A DNA stretch of 64,000 nt from Spirogloea muscicola. Taxonomy: Eukaryota > Streptophyta > Zygnematophyceae > Spirogloeales > Spirogloeaceae. The DNA is taken from assembly GCA_009602725.1 (NCBI GenBank), contig WELB01000145.1, positions 172,793 to 236,792 of the forward strand, in the 5' to 3' direction. How positions within the stretch are numbered: position 1 is the stretch's first letter; each line of letters begins with the position of its first letter. The translations under genes and the position numbers were made by a program. The notes below the pieces were generated by a model, which was not told where the DNA came from, searched no databases, and saw nothing but the letters and a program-made list of their open reading frames with translations. Positions 55,035 to 64,000 of this stretch are shown here, one piece after another.

Positions 55035-55740
55035 CTGTGAGAAGAAGTGGCTCTCCCAATGGGGGCAAGGGCTGTGAGAGGCCAGCCCAAAGGAATGGAC
55101 GCGTCTTCCAAAAGGAAGTCTTCGTGTGTTTGGAACAAACGAAGGCTAAATGGCCAAGTACATAGGCAAGCACATCTGATGACGTACCTCACCCACTGCA
55201 TATTGACCCCGTCAGTAACCACGGGTCAACACATGAGGGTTGCTAATTGATGCCTGAATACCTGATGGCAGCTTCCAAGCCCTTCTGCCACCAGCTAGAG
55301 CTGGCCCAGCTTTCTGGTGCAAAACATGAGCCTGAGCACGCTGCAAACAGGCCAACAGTCAACGGCGCAAGAACGACAAATGTGCAGCTAACAATTCCAA
55401 CTCAGCCGGAAGCACATCTGCACGTCGTGCATAGCGTAGATTGGCATTACTGTGAAGGAGATGGTGGAATCGAGAAGCCAAAGATATCGACTGCAGCTGG
55501 CAGGAGCTAATCGCAGTGGGGTAGTCGATGCAATGCTGCAGCTTTCTTTGTTCTGCACGGCCATCTGCGTGGCCAGCGATGTGGGTCGAAAGGGAGGAGG
55601 CGTATGGTGCGCTGGAAGGACAAGGGAGGCAAACCAAGCCAGCACAATATTCAGGCCTCAGCTAGTGCAAGAGTGGGGCTACACAAGGCGAGGCGCTAGG
55701 CTGAGGGGGCCTGAGGTGACAGAGTGATAGCCGGTTGAAG
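55035..55740 (-). mobile_element. LINE family A-like 3' end running into a hairpin tail
   Basis: The minus strand reads STHIAGHADGRAEQRKLQHC (matching STHIAGHAVGGAEQRKLGHY of family A), YARRADVLPAELELLAAHLS, then the family A 3' region (ACCCGTGGTTACTGACGGGG near 55210, TACTTGGCCATTTAGCC near 55150) and, without interruption, CCATTCCTTTGGGCTGGCCT, CTCACAGCCCTTGCCCCCAT and GGGAGAGCCACTTCTTCTC. This continuous layout proves that the hairpin tail is the 3' terminus of a LINE related to family A. Confidence 0.8.
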
Positions 55741-55823
55741 AGCAGGCGCGCGGTGCGCATGAAATTGAAAAATAGGCCAATTCTAGCCTTACAATGTCCT
55801 TGAAGGGGAACTCCAGTACTCAC

Positions 55824-55856
55824 CAGTAAACCCACAGGCTAAATGTGGGTTTACTG
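55824..55856. repeat. Perfect 13-base inverted repeat, 7-base loop
   Basis: Arms CAGTAAACCCACA (55824-55836) and TGTGGGTTTACTG (55844-55856) are exact reverse complements around GGCTAAA. It lies between two LINE fragments. Confidence 0.9.
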
Positions 55857-55859
55857 TGG

Positions 55860-56060
55860 AAGCCGGAGCCATAATTTAGGCCAGTGGCCTGGCTTAGAGC
55901 GCACCCAGCACCTTGATGATGAGCCAACGCTCGAAGCGCTGCAATTAGCGGTAATTGGGGAGGCAAGGAACAGACATGTTCCTCCACAAGGATCGGTGGC
56001 CGTCTCTCTCTTAATAAGGAGAAGACAGAGCTTCTCCATACAAGGCACAGGCAATAGCTT
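55860..56060 (-). mobile_element. Decayed LINE C-terminal fragment
   Basis: The minus strand reads ALRALAHHQGAGCALSQATG, which aligns with SLQRSQALAIHQRAGRALAQ of the second LINE family. It is strongly diverged. Confidence 0.45.
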
Positions 56061-56259
56061 TTCCAACAAAAGAGAGATGGGACTGCTCGCTCGGTGATCC
56101 CACGAGCGAGTGGCAGTGTGGCGGCTAGCGTCAGGTCGGAGGAGGCGAAGGGCACCAAAGAGGGGCGGGGCCCTCAGCCGAGCTGGCGGGGCCTTTTCAC
56201 GCCAGGGCGAGAGAAGCTGCAACCTTGGTGGTCTCTATGCTTTCTGGCTCTGTTGCACC

Positions 56260-57345
56260 TTGCTCCTTGTGTGGGCTGGCTTCGCACGGCCCCTTGGCCC
56301 CTTGGGAGCAGGCGCCTGGAATGAAAGGGAGAACAAGCCAATGCACTCAAGGGAATGACTGTTCCAGTAGAGGGCGATGGCTGTGATTGGCCAGCCCAGA
56401 ATATGAACGAACAAACTTTGAAGGGGCCAGAAAACAGCTAAAAAGCACACAGCGACTCAATGGCAAATGGGTGCTCAATATCCCTGTTGAGCAGCCGCAG
56501 GTCGAAGAAACTAGTCTCCGGGTAGCGGGGTGCACTCCGTGTTCATGCAAGAGCTGGTGCAGAGGATGGGGCTTGGAAGGAGCTGCTTCTGCCCTCGTTC
56601 CACGCCGGAGCGAGAAGCCGGTCCAAGGGAGGAAGGCGGTCGCGGCTGCCGAGGCCAGCCCAACAAACAGAACGGACAAGGCCCGAGGGGGAAACTCCCA
56701 AGCCGGAGGGCGCCGCGGTCAGCCATGACGAGGGCTCGCCGAGGGCTGACGGCGCAGTTGGGCACGGGGGGAGGAGAGAGAGAACGACCTGAGGCTGCTT
56801 AGCAGGGGTTACTGAGTGCTTCGTAGCTGCTTCGCTTCTTTTCTGTGCTTGTTGTTCTTCGTACTTCCCCTGGCCCCTTCTCGTCCTTTGTACATTCTTT
56901 TCTGGGCTGGCTATTTCCAGCCCCTATCCTCAATGGGCGAGCCCTTCCCCCGAGGAGGTGCGCATGAAAGCCAGAATTGAGCTCTCCCAAAAGGGGGCGA
57001 GGGCTGTGAACAGCCAGCCCGAAAAGATTTGACGGGGTCGAAGGGGCCAAAGGCGCTGTCACAGAACAGAGCTTGCCCGGTAGGATGAATCACTTGATAA
57101 CCACGAGTGAGGAGCCGCAAATCCGAAAGACTAGCAGCCGGAAAGCAATCCCCCATGAGATGAAAGGGTGGCCAACTCAAGCCGATACATTGTTCAGGCA
57201 CAACAAGGCACAACAGCTAGTGTAGATAGTGGGGCTACATGAAACGAAGCAAAGGGGAAACGAAGGGCTCGCCCATTGAGGAGAGGGGCTGGAAAAGCCA
57301 GCCCAAAAAAGAAGGAACAAAGTACGAGAAGGGGGCCAGGGGAGG
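56260..57345. repeat. Dense cluster of hairpin tails and LINE ends
   Basis: Copies: about 56345-56430 (minus), 56605-56690 (minus), 56785-56945 (plus, long form beginning ACCTGAGGCTGCTTAGCAGG), 56970-57050 (minus) and 57265-57345 (minus). The minus strand at 57160-57105 reads GDCFPAASLSDLRLLTRGY, the coding end of a LINE. The plus copy at 56860-56945 and minus copy at 56970-57050 face each other as a large inverted repeat. Confidence 0.8.
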
Positions 57346-58160
57346 GAGGATGGAGGGGCCGGGGCCGGGCCGGGCCCGGCGGCTCCTCTGGGAGACCCCG
57401 GAGGGGCCGGGGGCGGCCAGCGCTCGCCACGTGGCGGGCACTCGTGGGCCGGCCCGCCGTTCCCGGAGGGGGCGCAGGCCGCGGCCAAGGAGGGAGGGGG
57501 GCGCTTCAGAGGCAGAGGCCTCTACACGGACTAGAGGCCACATGGGGAGAGGGGACGCGGGGGAGGGGGATGCGCCGGGCGCTTCAGGCCTGACCATGTC
57601 CGGACCTCCCTCCCTTTTCCTTTTCGAAGAATTCTATTTAACGGGAGTTACTGAATGGGCTGCCAAAGAAACAACGCCGGAGGAGGAACAGGACTAGATG
57701 CTCTTCAAATGGAACGCAATGGCTGTGACAGGCCAGCCCAGTAATTATCGACAAGGTTCGAAGGGCTCGGCGACAGGGGCCGCAGATGGGGCAGCTCCGC
57801 GGCCCCCCCGTCCGTCGGCAGCCCGACGCCCCGGACATATGCCCCGCCGCGGGGCGGGGCGCCGGTGGCCCCTGGCCGTTGGCGCGTAGCGTTGCACCCT
57901 CTGCGCGCGCGCGCCACGTGGCGGGCCGCGGGGGCACGTCGTGCGGAATAAATAGGGAGAGCCGCTTCTTCCCTTGAACCACGGCCCACGGGCGGGCCCA
58001 GGAACTGCCCTCGTGTTACTGTGCTTCCCTCCCTCTCCCCCTCTCTCTCTCCCCGCTCCCCTGCTTCCCCTCTCCCCTCCTCTATTTCGAACCTTGTCAA
58101 TTCTTTTCGGGCTAGCTTCTCACAGCCCTTGCCCCCATTGGGAGAGCCACTTCTTCTTCT
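57346..58160. other. GC-rich fragments bounded by hairpin tails
   Basis: Two GC-rich pieces, 57346-57600 and 57775-57955, lie between tails at 57265-57345, 57700-57765 (minus) and 58080-58160 (plus, ending GAGAGCCACTTCTTCTTCTG). Each holds the palindrome CGCCACGTGGCG (57425-57436 and 57912-57923). 57945-57955 has AATAAATAGGG, TATA-like. They look like promoter pieces of host genes, but no gene follows. Confidence 0.5.
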
Positions 58161-58164
58161 GATT

Positions 58165-59080
58165 ACTCCGGCCCCCCCCCCCAAGCACCTCGTCCGACCT
58201 TTGGGGCTCGCCGTCGCCTCCTAATTTCCCCCCACCCCCTTTCTCTAACCCCGTTCTTTCTCTCCCTTATCCCCCTCACCGCCCACCCCCACCCCTCCCT
58301 CGCTTCTCCCTCCCCCCCTCTGGCGGCTCTCTTTTGGCACGCAGACAACCCCGACCCTATATTTCGCGCCAACGCGCGCAGGCCGTGCCTACGGCCGCCC
58401 CCTTCGGGTCTCGGCGGAGCGCCTCTTTCCCTGCAGCGAGCTACTCAGACCTGATATATAAGCAAGGCTCCGCAGCAGCGTCTCAGACAGCCTCGTCGCT
58501 CTGCGCCCTTTGCTTCTGCCACAACGTACAGCGCCGCTGCCACACCTGCGGCCACGCCACTTTCGACCAGCAGCCTGCAGGGGTCCAGCTGCCATGGTCG
58601 GCTCTGCAGTGACTGCTGCCGCCAGCACAACCACCGCCGGCAACGTTACAAATTCCTCTGCGGCAGCCTGCAACCCTCCTCCGACACGCCTTCAGCCAGA
58701 AGCCGGGACAGTGTCACTGCAGCAGCCCCGCCAGCCGCCAGCAAATCTCGGTTGTGTTCTGCTGGCCCGCTCTCCTGAACTCTGCTACACGGCATTAATG
58801 CAGTTTGGGCGTAGCCCAAGGCATCGCCCGGCCTCCGATTATCGTGCCTACTAGTGCATCCTGTCATTAGGACCAAGTGCAAAGGCACGAAGAAGCAAAG
58901 GTAGGAAGTCATATTCCTCTGCAGCATTCCTTAACCCCCCATGATGGATCAGTGATGTTGTGCTAACAAATACTGCTGCTTGCGCTGACCTGCTTGCAGA
59001 AAGTGCGACCGTTGAAGCCCCCAATTCAGAGCTCAACGAATGTCACAGTATCTGCAAGGAGTGGCAATCACTGAGTACAG
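58165..59080 (+). CDS. Tandem unit A: ORF of unknown function, 3' exon lost
   Basis: The unit begins with a C-rich tract (CCAAGCACCTCGTCCGACCT) and has TATATAAGC at 58455-58463. An ORF from ATG 58594 to 58854 (86 residues) starts MVGSAVTAAASTTTAGNVTN and ends SPRHRPASDYRAY. An upstream frame contains CFCHNVQRRCHTCGHATFDQ, a cysteine/histidine cluster. After GTAGGAAG at 58900 an intron-like stretch leads to TTTGCAG and the block ESATVEAPNSELNECHSICK (59000-59060). There the unit switches into the start of unit B, so its last exon is lost. I do not recognise the family. Confidence 0.4.
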
Positions 59081-60230
59081 CCCGCCCCCCCCCTAAGCAC
59101 CTCGTCCGACCTTTGGGGCTCGCCTCCACATCTGTCGCCTCCACACCCCAATCTTTCTCTCCCTTATCCGCCCGCCCCCACCCCTCCCTCTTCTCCCTCC
59201 CCCCCTCCTGGCGGCTCTCTTTCGGTCTGCTGATAACCTTTTGCCTCTACGTCAAGGATTCGAAGGGCTAGGAAGAATTGCACAGCGTAGTCATTACGTG
59301 CTGCTTTCAGATATTTGACGACCCCCGTGAGTTAACCGCCTGCTCCTGCGCTTGCTAATTATAATACTGCATCATCTCATTAAGTTCAAGTCATAAAGGC
59401 GTTGAAAGGGTTGCCAAGAAGGTTGTGCTTGAGGTATCTGAAAAGCTTGAAAAACCTAGACTGCTGACAATTCCACACACTAGCACGACGACAACCCCGG
59501 CCCTCTAGAAGAAGGCTCCGCAGCAGCGTCTCAGACAGCTCGCTCTGCGCCCTTGCTTCTGCCACAACGTACAGCGCCGCTGCCACACCTGCGGCCACGC
59601 CACTTTCAACCAGCAGCCTGCAGCGGTCCAGCTGCCATGGGCGGCTCTGCAGTGACTGCTGCCGCCAGCACAACCACCGCCGGCAACGTTACAAGCTCCT
59701 CTGCGGCGGCCTGCAACCCTCCTCCGGGGGAAGCCGGGACAGTGTTACTGCAGCAGCCCTGGCAGCCGCCATCAAATCTCGGTTGGGCTCTGCTGGCCCG
59801 CTCTCCTGACCTCTGCTACTCGGCATTGATTCAGTTTGGGCGTAGCCCAAGGCATCGCCCGGCCTCCTTCGATTATCGTGCCTACTAGTGCATCCTGTCA
59901 TTAGGACCAAGTGCAAAGGCACGAAGAAGCAAAGGTAGGAAGTCATATTCCTCTGCAGCACTCCTCAACCCCCCTTAATGGATCAGTGATGTTGTGCTGA
60001 CAAATAGTGCTGCTTGCGCTGACCTGTTTGCAGAAAGTGCGACCGTTAAAGCCCCCAATACAGAGCTCAACGAATGTCACAGTATCTGCGAGGAGTGGCA
60101 ATTACTGAGTACAGCCCTTGAGGAGTCGCCAATGCTACCACGCCCATTCGCGGCGTACCTGGTAGCGATAGTATTGGCCGGCTGTCTGGCCTGCGTTTCC
60201 CGGAGCCAGGTCCAGGCACGGCCGCAATGA
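59081..60230 (+). CDS. Tandem unit B: ORF of unknown function with a C-terminal helix
   Basis: This is the second copy of the 58165-59080 unit. The ORF 59637-59888 (MGGSAVTAAASTTTAGNVTS to RHRPASFDYRAY) differs from unit A by substitutions and by length changes of 12 and 3 bases, all multiples of three, which suggests the frame matters. Past the shared block ESATVKAPNTELNECHSICE, unit B keeps an ending unit A lost: SPMLPRPFAAYLVAIVLAGC, then LACVSRSQVQARPQ and stop at 60228-60230, a single hydrophobic helix near the C-terminus. How the ORF and this exon are spliced is uncertain. It may encode a small membrane-anchored protein. Confidence 0.45.
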
Positions 60231-61090
60231 CCAAGCCGATGGACGCCACAGCTTCAGTAAGCTCACGCTCCCTCATCTTAAGTATCACGGTGCATCATTC
60301 TTGAGGAGCTGAGTGGCAATCCTCAGAGACTCTCAAGTCATGTGGTCCGCAGAGTGAGAAGTGTTGAAGGTTAACGTGGTAGGACGACTATGTTTGCAGT
60401 GTAGAAATGAGAATGATGAGATCTCAGGATGTGAATTATCGCATGTGGACATGAGGCTGATGAGAACCTCTGCTCTGATGCAACAGGTAACCTACCACAA
60501 CAGCTCCAAGCTTCAACCGGAGTATTATGAGTTATTCATGAATCATGAGTCCTGTAATCGAGAGTGCACTTTGAGCACTTCTAATTGGGCCCCCACGACT
60601 AACATATGCTAGTCTTCTCCTGATTATGTTAAGACCCTGAAGCCCGTGTACCAGACAATTGATCAACTCGCCATGCTCCACACCAGGACATGTGATGATG
60701 CAGATGGATGGTGGTTGCACGGGAGACCTCTCAAGCCTTGCATGTATCTAATACTCCTACCAAAGCGGCAGGTGCTTGCCCTCCATCTCATGTAGATACT
60801 TTTCTTTGTGAGCGTTTGCCCTCAAGACACACCTCAAGTGTGTGGTAGTAAGATGATGCACAGGTTCCACATTTAGGTATCTCTGGGCTGGCTATCGAAT
60901 CAAAGAAACAAGCTCTGTTTGCTGCCTCCTGTACCCAGGAGACGAGCTTTATTTTAATTTTTTCCTTAAAATATTAACTTTTTTTATCGTATCANGGCCC
61001 GCCCCCCCCTCCTCCTCTCTGGCGTTGAAAGATCGCAACGTCTGGAAGCCTCGCCGCCCCGCGGCCACGGCGCCGCGCCCACGTCCCTCC
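60231..61090. other. Spacer with a sharp base-composition switch at an N
   Basis: No gene is supported. 60940-60994 is strongly AT-rich and is followed, after a single N at 60995, by a GC-rich stretch (GGCCCGCCCCCCCCTCC). The N probably joins two unrelated contigs. Confidence 0.5.
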
Positions 61091-61094
61091 GCCC

Positions 61095-61320
61095 CGAGCT
61101 GGCCGAGACTCAGCCAGTTGCACAAGGGCTTGTCAATCGCCGTCCGGTATTCGGGCACCGGCTAGCGACCTCTACGCGCTGGCTCGTGGTCACTGAGCGA
61201 GTCAGCTCAGCAGCAGGTGATGTCCATCAAGAAAGGATGAAGTTCCGCCTGTCAGTGCTTGCCTTCGTACTTTGCCACTCAGGCCCTCCATCTCTTAACA
61301 CACACTCCACATCCTCCGCC
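61095..61320 (+). mobile_element. LINE family A 3' end upstream of a host gene
   Basis: The plus strand carries CTTGTCAATCGCCGTCCGGT, then SDLYALARGH and stop (the LINE ending, near 61150-61182), then GTCAGCTCAGCAGCAGGTGA and AGGCCCTCCATCTCTTAACA, matching the reverse complement of 28384-28560. It is a 5'-truncated insertion about 300 bases before the ATG of the DnaJ-type gene. Confidence 0.8.
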
Positions 61321-61613
61321 CCCGCGCGCCCACACAGGTTGCAGCCGTCTCTGAGGACCCCGCGCCTGTCGGCGCCTTGGCGTGGCCTGCGGCAGTGCCG
61401 CTGCTCGGCAAGGCGGCTGATTGCCAGCGCTGCCGGTGGGCGGGGTGTTGGCTGGCCTCCCGCAACGGCACCGGCTCGCCGACTCCCTTACGACGCCGAG
61501 CTGGGGCAGTCGGCTGAGCTGAGGGGAGCTGAGCTCGTCTCGCAGTCTGCGACGTGGGTTGTCGCGGCGGTGACATGAGGGACAGGGTTTAAGGTTGCTT
61601 CGCCAACGCCGAC

Positions 61614-62652
61614 ATGTCGCAGGCGCTGGCTGCCGCGACCCTTTCCTCGCTTTCGCAGCCGGCCTCCCATCCCTTTGTGCTCCCATGCCAGCTCCAGCTC
61701 CGTTATCCCAAGGCCATCGCCGCTGCGGCGTCAAGGCGGCCATCGCACGGACGTCGAGCGGCTGCGGCAGAGCTGCTCAGCCTTGCCAGCTGGCGAGGCC
61801 CGTTCCAGGACCGCCACGGGAAGCGGCCGCCGCGCGACGGCTCAGGCCTGTCCCGCAGCGACCCCCTGCCCCTGCCACTCCCCGTCCCAGACTCCGAGCC
61901 GCTGCCTCGGGAGGCTGTCGAGCGGCAGCTCCGGTGTGATCCTGCCATCGAGGTTTGCCGACACGCCGTCCGATCACTTACACTGACTGCAGCAAGTCCC
62001 TCGTTCTGCTCCCCTTGGCTTTACCCCCTCTTCTGCCTCCGCCTCTCCCAGCTCTCCTCGTCCTTGCTTGCTCCCTTTCTCATCTCGGTCACTCACCCTC
62101 TGTATCCTCTTGCTCGCCCGTTGTCCTTCACTCGGTCCCAATTTCTCTCCACGCTCCTTTCTATGCCCCCCACTTTATATTTGCACTTGGCTGGCCTTCA
62201 CAGGCACTGTCTTTCATCAGCAGCGGCTTTCTTCTGTCTTCGAGGCCCTACCGCAACTTTTCACATAACTCCGCTGGTCTGCTGTGCAGGACTGCAAAGA
62301 ACCAGTCTATCAGTGGACAGGCGAGTGCCGGCGTTGTCAGGGAACGGGCCTGGTTAGCTTTTACCGCAAGCGGCGCGAGGTGATCAGCAAGTGTATTGCT
62401 TGCATCGGCCTCGGTGAGCTTATCTTGTCAAGGAGCTCACTAAATATGCAGCTCTTTGCTGCCACAAACCCCCTTGTTACAGCAACTCGCAGTGAGCAAT
62501 GATATTAACAAACAAACACGTTCATGATATCCTGGACAAGCAATTTCTTAAATCTGCTCTGATATTTTCGCCCTGCTGCAACTGAGTGCTCAGGGTATGT
62601 GCAGAACTTCACGCTACGCTCAGACGTGCAGAGGATGGACGAAGGTGGCTGA
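61614..62652 (+). CDS. Small plastid-type DnaJ zinc-finger protein
   Basis: Three exons, 61614-61952, 62290-62413 and 62594-62652, join in frame (phases 0 and 1, GT/AG) to 173 residues. Residues 1 to about 40 (MSQALAAATLSSLSQPASHP and on) are rich in A and S and positively charged later, like a chloroplast transit peptide. The C-terminal half has the DnaJ-type cysteine-rich zinc finger: CRRCQGTG (126-133) and CIACIGLGYV (148-157), split by 14 residues. There is no J domain. Plant proteins of this form act as plastid chaperone-like or assembly factors; the exact role here is unknown. The splice between the second and third exons rebuilds the conserved G-L-G-Y-V, which supports it. The first intron donor is GTTTGC. 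A weak hairpin-tail relic lies in intron 1 near 62180-62215. Confidence 0.8.
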
Positions 62653-63520
62653 CCTTATCGAGACGTTCTCTGACTCGGCAATTTTGCGACCATTCTCTGA
62701 CTCGGCACTTTGGTTTCTCAATCACATTGCCCATTCTATTATCATTCATTTACACTCATGTCAAAGTAGCCCACGACTTTGCTAGTCTAATACCAGCAAC
62801 AATCAGCCTTGACAAGCTGATCCAATTCATTGAACTATTAGGAGTAGTCATAACAGTCAATAAGCTTGGAGAACAATCATTGGAGTAGATGTTTTCAGCA
62901 CGCTAGCTTCATACCGCAGGATTTGGTCACCAACAAGGTGACCAACGGCACAAAGTGCTGCCTCTCGTGGCCGTCAGTTTGACCAGATCCTTCTTTCACT
63001 ACTAAGTGAGGTTCCTTGTCTAAGCAAGGCCGAGGAGAGCTGTGCATTCCTGATCTATCACGCATGCTATTCGAGCAGATCCTTACATAGGATTGACTTC
63101 AACTGATTTTCACAGATTTTCCTGGATCGCATGCGCTGCAGACTGACGCACTTTTAGAATCGCTGGCATGTTCTGGCTGCCAGGAGTCATATCACTTCCA
63201 CAATCCATTTAACTCCTATTGGCATCATAGTCGTGTCACTTGCTGTGATGAAGAGATTAGGTGCCAAGAATATACATCGTCTTCAAAACTTGAAAGGCAT
63301 GAGGCGTGCGTGCGTGGAAAAGCAATGCTTGGTGAAGTGCCGCAATTGCATGGAAAGTCTGCATGTCACTCGTAAACGTCCTGTCCATGGCAAGGTTGAA
63401 CTGTGGCTAAATTTGACTGTTGAGGTAGCTTAGAGCTTGAAGCACTTTCAGTCTCGTCATTAATATCTCCCTCTTCGCTGAAGCCCACGTTGCCGTTTCT
63501 TCCTGTGCTACGCTGTCGAC
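62653..63520. other. Spacer downstream of the DnaJ-type gene
   Basis: No gene is supported. The sequence is less GC-rich. A plus ORF at 63233-63433 has no recognised character. Confidence 0.45.
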
Positions 63521-63524
63521 ATTC

Positions 63525-63985
63525 GTGGCTGGCCTCCCTCTCCTCCGAAGGGGGCCAGCAGTGTCCAGTACTATCCTTTATTGTGATGGAGCAGCCGCTC
63601 GAGCTTGGCTGGCATTGCCACCTTCTGTCCACTCTCGGCTGCCACCTCCACATCACAGCCTCGTGCAGGAGCCCGGTATCTTGGGTGTCTGATGAGGCTC
63701 ACACCATGTCCGATGCGCAGTGCCCAGCCCAACGCTGGTGAGGCCTACAACAAGGAAGAGGAATTCCTTGAAAAGGGGGGGAGCAGTGGCTGTGGAAGGC
63801 CAGCCCAGGAACAATGGACAAGGTCCTAAGGGGCCTGGGAGCGCAAACTAAGCAGCTACGACAGTTGCTTCTATCCACAGTAGTCTCTTGCATAGCTGTG
63901 TGATTTTGGCGCCTTTCGGCTCTTTGGACCTTGTTCGTTCTCAATTGGGCTAGCTTCTCACAGTCCCCCGCCCCCCGGAAGATAT
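63525..63985. repeat. Hairpin tails near the window end
   Basis: There is a degenerate plus copy near 63525-63560, a minus copy at 63760-63830 (GCAGTGGCTGTGGAAGGCCA, ATGGACAAGGTCC) and a plus copy at 63920-63975 (TTGGACCTTGTTCGTTC, GGGCTAGCTTCTCACAG). The last two face away from each other across about 90 bases. Confidence 0.65.
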
Positions 63986-64000
63986 TGCTCGCCCACAGAG

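Noticed and set aside
1-64000. CRISPR array, operons or bacterial origin
   Set aside because: No regularly spaced short repeats; genes are spliced and singly transcribed, as in a eukaryote.

Overview
The window looks like nuclear DNA of a green alga (Chlorophyta, Trebouxiophyceae-like; inferred, not proven). The evidence is GC-rich spliced genes with clean GT/AG introns, a TGTAA motif after a stop codon (1137-1141) as green algae use for polyadenylation, sugar transporters of the SWEET family, a hydroxyproline-rich-type secreted protein and TTTAGGG-like telomeric motifs. There are no operons and no bacterial ribosome-binding signals. A 649-base gap lies at 23287-23935, and single Ns at 3580, 16010, 34634 and 60995 mark sequence joins or uncertain bases.

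Left part (1-8.1 kb): two SWEET transporter genes converge (one cut by the window edge, one on the minus strand), followed by a long FYVE zinc-finger protein with repeated helical and acidic modules. From 8.1 to 10.3 kb no gene is supported. From 10.3 to 15.6 kb lies a wrecked region: two LINE pieces tail to tail, a 3'-truncated neprosin-like gene, and a GID1-like carboxylesterase whose 3' end has been fused to the neprosin 5' region. A three-exon gene for a large secreted protein (cysteine-rich repeats, helical bundle, proline-rich tail) fills 18.5-22.9 kb on the minus strand.

Middle part (23.9-43.2 kb): a segmental duplication. Unit 1 (23936 to about 30700) and unit 2 (34635 to about 41765) each carry a neprosin-like gene, about 3 kb of shared non-coding DNA and a minus-strand LINE. 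The unit 1 neprosin is a pseudogene; the unit 2 copy is almost whole. Units differ by small mobile insertions, a fold-back palindrome and LINE rearrangements.

Right part (43-64 kb): mostly repeat mosaic. It holds decayed neprosin fragments, a four-copy tandem repeat, a tandemly duplicated gene of unknown function (58.2-60.2 kb) and a three-exon gene for a small plastid-type DnaJ zinc-finger protein (61.6-62.65 kb).

The thread through the whole window is a short hairpin-bearing sequence of about 60-90 bases, present in some 30 copies in both orientations. It is the 3' end of LINE remnants here, yet it also sits alone at many places. At two places a lone copy is present in one duplication unit and absent from the other, with target duplications of 6-7 bases. 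That makes it a recently mobile, very short, SINE-like element. This and the gene fragments trapped between copies are the most interesting material in the window.
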